Shown: positions 58,988 through 64,000 of the stretch, one piece after another
Numbering within the stretch: the stretch's first letter is position 1
Layout of the letters: the number at the start of each line of letters is the position of its first letter
The notes under the pieces: generated by a model
The model's input: only the letters and a program-made list of their open reading frames with translations
What the model was told of the DNA's origin: nothing
Databases searched by the model: none
Position numbers and translations under genes: made by a program
Source of the DNA: Aquarana catesbeiana
Taxonomy: Eukaryota; Chordata; Amphibia; Anura; Ranidae
Assembly (NCBI RefSeq): GCF_042186555.1
Contig: NC_133328.1
Coordinates: forward strand, 498,135,106 to 498,199,105
Length of the DNA: 64,000 bases
Reading direction: 5' to 3'

Positions 58988-60477
58988 AATTCTGAGTTCA
59001 TTCCTCTGCCTTCCTAAATTGCTTCCCTTACCACCATTCCCCTCCTTGTTATTTAAGATAGGGTAATACAGAAATATAAATTGAATTTCTATTTGTACCA
59101 TTTGCAAGACTTACTAGATTATCTCAATGGAGATAGTTGATGTATATGCATATACAGTACTATATATATAGAATCGGTATCCGACCGTTAGTAAATATGA
59201 CTTGCTGGAGAATTCATGCATGATTTCAGATTAACGGTGTTTATATATTTTTAGCATACTGTTTATGTAATTTTGTCGGATGCAGCTATGTTTCTGTTTT
59301 TATGATTTATCGTGGGCTATCCTCTTGTGGGTGGTGGTCACGAAACATCTTAAGCCGAATGCATTAATATGTAGTCTCTCTGCACATGCACGATCAGGGT
59401 GACATACCGGTAAGAATAATAAGAATTTTCTCATTAGCATTTGTATGCATAATTTTTATCTATTGTAATTGGGGCCTGGGCAGCAATGTTAACACAGAGT
59501 CTTTCAAAAATGTGTAACTCCCAGGCAGTGGTGGCACTGCGTACTGATACTGACATTTGTAGTCCATCAACTATCGGATTTAGCCTAAAACCGATAGACA
59601 CAGCAGTTCCTACAATGCCCAGAATGCAGTTGTTATACTCTAATATGGCCAGCGCATGCGTGAGGTTTCCTCCACCCGGATGCTGCACCGCTCCTCTTAT
59701 ATGTAATGTCCGTCTCTCTGTATAGACCTCTCTGCACAGGCGCAGAGAGTATGAGAGCCGATATCCTACAATTCCCACAATCCCTCTAGCATATCACATG
59801 ATGCCCTGGCTAACGATCAGCTGTGGCTGATCCAGAGTATAAATACCTCTCAGCTGCCGCAAGCCCTGTGTGCAGTGGATTGCTGTCTCCCAGGGGCATG
59901 CTGTGATATTGAAACTTTTAAACGTAAGTACTTAGCTCTAAGTCATTATTAGGCCCTTGCTGCTTCAGACTATATATGTGCCCTTACTGTTTCTATCTAA
60001 GCCAATGTTATTATTGTATGCTTATAGATACGGCGATTGGCTGTTGGGCTAGATATAGCCATCAGCAGTACTGGAATTCAAATCCAGGATTCACTGTGGG
60101 ATACTCTTTGATGGCCCTCCTCTCCCTTATGGCCGTTCCCAAAATAAGGAATACTATTCACATGCCCCCGTTCATACATTCAGCGATACCTAATATAGTA
60201 AGTCCTAGCTTTTTTTTTTTTTTTAAAAGCCTATACTCTTTTACCCTAATATAGACTCTCTGTGCTGACATTGGTTATATGTGCTCCATTTTCAGTTTCT
60301 TTAACCCTTGAGTGAATTACCCACCGTTTCGTGACTGTACATGATTGTGTATTCCAAGCAAGGTAATGTCTTGATGTTCGTCTCTGCACTCGCAATTGCT
60401 TAGCGCATGATTTTTATCTTGAACAGTTTGTTTATGTGTTAGTTATGTGTGTCTAATGACATTATATCTCATTTCAA
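58988..60477 (+). mobile_element. Inverted, 5'-truncated PLE copy (3' region only)
   Basis: This is an inverted copy of 53877-55037, starting where GAAATTCTGAGTTCATTC meets the pseudo-LTR. It contains only the 3' end of a PLE in + orientation, so the two copies lie head-to-head. Differences include an insertion around 59400-59700 and base substitutions (for example ACGGCGATTGG against the other arm's AGCAATTGG). Such partial inverted partners are typical of Penelope insertions. Confidence 0.8.
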
Positions 60478-60682
60478 CAAAAAAAGTGAAAAAAGTGTTT
60501 ATATTAAAAAATTCATTTATTTTACGAAATATTTATAGACAAATTTCATAGAAAAAGTTAATTTGGAATTCCAACACATTACATTTCAATGTTAAAAGCA
60601 TTGTATATTTGAAAAAGTGATACTGTCCGCTAAAGAATTCAGGGACCTCCAGAACAACTGATGGTAACGAGAAGAAGCGGTT

Positions 60683-60732
60683 CATCCAACGCATTTCAAA
60701 TGGTAGTAATTATACAATCGTCGTCAGGGATA
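60683..60732 (-). ncRNA. Hammerhead-like motif, left arm
   Basis: On the minus strand, UAUCC precedes CUGACGA (60721-60727). A long poorly paired stem II/loop region follows, then GAAA, UGCGUU and GGAUG. Stem I has five pairs including one wobble. Stem II pairing is weak, so activity is doubtful. Confidence 0.35.
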
Positions 60733-61165
60733 TTGTATCACGGGGAGCGCTTGCTCGGTGACCTCTTTGAATACTCAAACCCCTTTCCTTGTACAGGGTA
60801 AGCTCTTCTCATTTTTACTTTTATTCATGGGAACAGGTGTATCTAATTTTAAATTTAGTATTCATTTTTCGATCACTTTGCATTTTTATACAGCACCCGG
60901 GAATCTGTTTTTCAAGTGCCATTTTTTGGATTTATTTTATCGGGCCATCCTGTAGAGGATATATGAGGGGCATGTGTTGCGATTTTGAGAACCTTCCTTT
61001 CTGATACCATGGGGGATGCACCTGCTAGTTGAATTTATTGAAAAGTAAGTCACTACACACTTTTGAACTGCATTAATGTATATGAAATATGACTTTTGCA
61101 TGGAATTTTTAAATGCTGTATGTATTGAATGAATCTTTTTTGATTTATCATAGAGAGTGATACAA

Positions 61166-61215
61166 TATCCCTGACGAAGATTGTATAATTACTACCATTT
61201 GAAACGCATTGGATG
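61166..61215 (+). ncRNA. Hammerhead-like motif, right arm
   Basis: UAUCC (61166-61170) is followed by CUGACGA (61171-61177), A, a weak AU-rich stem II (AGAU/AUUU at best), GAAA (61201-61204), CGCAUU and GGAUG (61211-61215). Stem I pairs over five positions. It is the inverted counterpart of 60683-60732. Confidence 0.4.
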
Positions 61216-61302
61216 AACCGTTTCTTTTTGTTACCACCAGTTGTTCTGGAGGTCCCTGAATTCTTTAGAGGACAGTATCACTTTTTCAAATATACAATGC
61301 TT

Positions 61303-61749
61303 TTAAAGTGGTTGTAAACCCATTACCACCACTTTAACCTACAGGTAAGCCTAGATTAAGGCTTACCTGTAGGTGCAAGAAGTATCTCCCAAACCTAAAA
61401 GGTTTAGGAGATATTTGCAGGAATAGCGGCACTGATGTCTACGGCGCATGCATCGTAGACATCAGGCGCACTGAGCGTGCCGTTTCTAACGGTGATCATG
61501 CCGTTAGTGGCGGCACCAGTGCAGGAGTGACGTCATGGCGGCTCTGGGCAGTCACAGCGCCGGAGCCGCGATACCCGGAAGTCACTTTGGGATAGATGGC
61601 GGCGTCGGAGGAGGCGAACGAGGGCCGATGCCGGAGCTTCGATCTCAGGTAAGTAATTCATAATGAGCTAGTATGTTATGCATACTAGTTCATTATGCCT
61701 TTGCCTTGCAGGATGTATTTTTTTTTAAGGGGCTTTACTTCCTCTTTAA
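61303..61749. mobile_element. TTAA-flanked MITE
   Basis: TTAA lies at 61303-61306 and 61746-61749. The ends TTAAAGTGGTTGTAAACCC and GGGGCTTTACTTCCTCTTTAA are inverted. Flanking sequence rejoins to match the uninterrupted opposite arm at 60585-60600. The interior has CTACAGGTAAGCCT/AGGCTTACCTGTAG and GCATGCATCG inverted pieces, CG-rich sequence and TAGTATGTTATGCATACTAG. Confidence 0.87.
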
Positions 61750-62632
61750 CGTTGAAATGCAATGTGTTGGAATTCAAAATGGACTTTTTATATGAAATTT
61801 GTCTATAAATATTTTGTAAAATAAATGAATTTTTTTTATATATAATACTTTTTCACTTTTTTGTTGCCTTAAAAATCCCACAATAGAGGTTTTCTATAAT
61901 AGACAAGTGTGTCTTGCCTATAGTCAAGCATGGTGGTGGGAGTGTCATGGTCTGGGGCTGCATGAGTGCTGCCGGCAATGGGGAGCTACAGTTCATTGAG
62001 GGAACCATGAATGCCAACATGTGCTGTGACATACTGAAGCAGAGCATGATCCCCTCCCTTTGAAGACTGGGCCGCATGGCAGTATTCCAACCTGATAATG
62101 ACCCCAAACACACCTCCAAGACGACCACTGCTTTGCTAAAGAAGTTGAGGGTAAAGGTGATGGACCGACCAAGCATGTCACCAGACCTAAACCCTATTGA
62201 GCATCTGCGGGGCATCCTCAGGCGCAAGGAGGAGGAGCGCAAGGTCTCCAACATCCACCAGCTCTGTGATGTCGTCATGGAGAAGTGGAAGAGGACTCCA
62301 GTGGTAACCTTTGAAGCTCTGGTGAACTCCATGCCCAAGAGGGTTAAGGCAGTGCTGGAAAATAATGGTGGCCACACAAAATATTTACACTTTGGGCCCA
62401 ATTTGAACATTTTCACTTAGGGGTGTACTCACTTTTTGCCAGCGGTTTAGACATTAATGGCTGTGCGTTGCGTTATTTTGAGGGGACAGCAAATTTACAC
62501 TGTTATACAAGCTGTACACTCACTACTTTTACATTGTAGCGAAGTGTCATTTCTTCAGTGTTGTCACATGAAAAGATCTAATAAAATATTTACAAAAATG
62601 TGAGGGGTGTACTTACTTTTGTGAGATACTTT

Positions 62633-63830
62633 ATATATATATTCCCCCCCCCCCGGAAACTCAACCCTCCACGCCCTTTTCGGCTTCTTCTGGCCAACAC
62701 GATCCGCCTCCTGTCCTGATTGGCTGAGAAGAAGAAGCTGGAAGACCATAAGGTTGGGCTCTGGGCACAGAGCACTCGCTTTTTCAAGCTAATTGGAGCC
62801 TCAGGTTCTATTTATGTGGCTTGATAAAATAAACAAAAAACTCATACAAACATATGAGTTCAGCACCCCTGTGCCCCTAATGGACCGTCCGCTCCTGCTA
62901 AGACCCCTTTCACATGGAGCAGACTCTGTCAAGGGGATCTGAGCAGGCAGATGACAGCTGAGCTAAGACAAGAAAATCCAAGACTTGAGCCAGGCGCTAT
63001 AGCATTTCTGTGTGTGGAAATTAACCACAATACTTGTTCTGTTTGCAATCCACTGTAGCGTATGTACAAAACTGAAAAGAAAAGTGCAGCACACTAAAAG
63101 TGTTGTGGGATAAGTGTTCAACATATAAGATAACATCAAAGTCTCCAATCCAAAATCCCGTAAAAAATCCCAGTAAAGGAAAAATGTATTAAAATCAAGG
63201 TTAAAAACAATGGTGCAATTGAATGGCAGTGGTAAATGCATTATGATCGATGCGTTATGCCGACACAATAAACCACAGCGAGTAAAGTCATGGCGGGGTG
63301 CAGAAAAGTTGGAAATACACATATCCATCATCCATCCATCAGGGGTGTGCAGGAAAGTCGGTAACATATGCCCATCATTGTGGTGGGATGCCAGGAAGAA
63401 AAACCACTAGCTGGGTAGGGTTGGGTATTTCCTTCATGTGGTGATCAAGGCGTTTTCCTTCCTGACATCTCGCCACATACGCCTTTGTCTCAGACGGAGA
63501 GACAGCTCCTCAGGCATCTGCGGCTCTGATACTATTCAAAGACACTTCCTACTTTTCCTACTCTACAGATCACACGGTCCCCTGCCCTCAGGGACGTGTG
63601 CAGGCTACAGCTCTCCCCTGTACACCTTTGGAAACAGGCATATCCAACAGTCCTGCATCGCTGCAAAAGAAATACATATGATTTTTCAACTATACCATTG
63701 CAAAACGTTTTGGACGTAGATTACTATGGAGCTCAGAATAAGTGACTATACATCACAGGATATACCCTCCTACTAACCACTCCTCCCCATGTACACATGT
63801 CGGCCTACTGGCTCACACAGACTGTGTTCC
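62633..63830. other. Degraded repeat sequence
   Basis: TA repeat remnant and a C-run (62642-62655), then GC-rich sequence. At about 62903-62960 (AAGACCCCTTTCACATGG, GGGGATCTGAGCAGGCAG) there is a left end of the hairpin MITE family at 26109, truncated on the right. From about 63060 the sequence leads into a PLE-like terminal region, with no open frame of note. Confidence 0.4.
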
Positions 63831-63839
63831 CGTTCTCTC

Positions 63840-63879
63840 AGGCTCTGATGAAGAGGTCACCCTCGAAACGCGTCAGCCT
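63840..63879 (+). ncRNA. Hammerhead ribozyme motif in a PLE terminal fragment
   Basis: Stem I AGGCU (63840-63844) pairs perfectly with AGCCU (63875-63879). Between them lie CUGAUGA (63845-63851, the canonical core), one A, stem II GAGG-UCAC-CCUC, GAAA (63865-63868) and CGCGUC with predicted cleavage after C63874. This is the best core of the set. It shares the extra A and the ACGCGU short stem III with the copies at 53787 and 58897, although stem sequences differ, which argues for conserved pairing. Confidence 0.75.
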
Positions 63880-64000
63880 TTTTTAAAACATCTGCCTCTA
63901 CATGGGCATATCTCCATTTTAAGCCCTCAGTGTATATTTTGTTACCTGTTTATATGAAAGTATTATTTGTATTATACAGATGGTTTTATCTATTTGTTTG

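Larger units (their letters stand above)
53565..61900 (-). mobile_element. Penelope-like composite insertion with 14-bp target duplication
   Basis: The Tc1 sequence AGACAAGTGTGTCT is present at both 53551-53564 and 61901-61914, so everything between arrived with one target duplication. Contents: a minus-strand PLE with terminal direct repeats (53627-53876 and 58669-58986), a 1.2-1.5 kb inverted copy of its 3' region (58988-60477), and a second palindromic element (60478-61900) that also has hammerhead-like cores and a nested TTAA MITE. PLEs are known for pseudo-LTRs, inverted or tandem partial copies and variable TSDs. Whether 60478-61900 came with the same event or nested later is open. Confidence 0.82.
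60478..61900. mobile_element. Palindromic PLE-terminal-like element with hammerhead-like cores
   Basis: Arms at about 60480-60745 and 61150-61855 are inverted copies (CCAACACATTACATTTCAA with its complement near 61750; GAATTCAGGGACCTCCAGAAC with its complement near 61240). A ~400-bp unique centre lies between. A TTAA MITE (61303-61749) interrupts the right arm. Each arm contains a CUGACGA...GAAA hammerhead-like core. The arrangement resembles two PLE termini in inverted orientation, but no coding part is present, so the family is inferred. Confidence 0.6.
47882..62420 (+). pseudogene. Tc1/mariner transposase in pieces
   Basis: Piece 1 (47882-48163, minus the MITE) carries the N-terminus MAPHGKEL, then ALHKDGL, GYKTIAKTLKLSCSMVAKTI and the paired-like DNA-binding region. 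Piece 2 (53157-53564) has LSARAQRHIQRLSLGNRHMS, RKQFAEDKQTKDMDYWNHVL and LWSNETKINFFCSDGVKRVW. Here the first catalytic Asp of SDETK is changed to Asn. Piece 3 (61901-62420) has VKHGGGSVMVWGCMSAAG, QPDNDPKHTSKTTTALLKKL and MSPDLNPIEHLRGILRRKEE, ending HFGPNLNIFT. The H of HDNDPKHT is now P. Besides the insertions there are stops (47906) and frameshifts. Order and orientation are preserved throughout. Confidence 0.9.

Overview
The window looks like nuclear DNA from an amphibian, most plausibly a frog with a large, transposon-rich genome (ranid-like by general impression; the species is not established). It is AT-rich and eukaryotic in style, with microsatellites, poly-A/T tracts and consensus splice-like sites. 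It is dominated by vertebrate transposable elements: hAT, piggyBac, Tc1/mariner, L1/Tx1-type LINEs, Penelope-like elements (PLEs) and many hairpin MITEs. I could not identify a confident host protein-coding gene. One 126-bp candidate exon at 5599-5724 is reported at low confidence. No tRNA, rRNA or CRISPR array was seen.

Layout. 9-2833: a full-length hAT (ZBED5/Charlie-like) with a perfect 8-bp target-site duplication (TSD), its left tip split by a TTAA-flanked MITE. 2834-7813: hairpin MITEs, a possible exon and unassigned sequence. 7814-13355: a full-length L1/Tx1-type LINE on + with a 13-bp TSD. 13356-14884: unassigned sequence and strong hairpins. 14885-24336: a 5'-truncated PLE on + (reverse transcriptase plus GIY-YIG nuclease), interrupted by a 5.9-kb piggyBac copy, a piggyBac MITE and, in its 3' flank, a Tc1 remnant. 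25036-28055: three loci of 'cccTTTCACACTG' hairpin MITEs and a hAT MITE. 28195-33937: a second full-length L1/Tx1-type LINE on - with a 15-bp TSD and an intact ORF1. 33995-41266: a series of MITEs, several nested. 41775-43013: a Tc1 element missing its 5' end. 43014-47390: sparse sequence with one hAT MITE and a truncated piggyBac MITE. 47391-62633: a 15-kb nest in which one Tc1/mariner, inserted in a (TA)n microsatellite, was later split by a hAT MITE, a 5-kb piggyBac with a DDE transposase relic, and an 8.3-kb Penelope-like composite that itself carries a TTAA MITE. 62634-64000: degraded MITE sequence and a PLE terminal fragment.

The most striking signal is RNA-level. All three places with PLE terminal sequence (the 14.9-24 kb copy, both long terminal direct repeats of the 53.6-60.5 kb copy, and the fragment near 63.85 kb) contain a hammerhead-ribozyme core. 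The core is CUGANGA, an unpaired A, stem II, GAAA, a very short stem III, then UH, and it is closed by a stem I. The stem sequences differ among families while pairing is kept. The PLE composite also has a head-to-head inverted architecture. Proteins encoded here would serve transposon mobility (transposases, ORF1p chaperones, endonuclease/reverse transcriptases). Apart from one LINE ORF1 almost all frames are broken.
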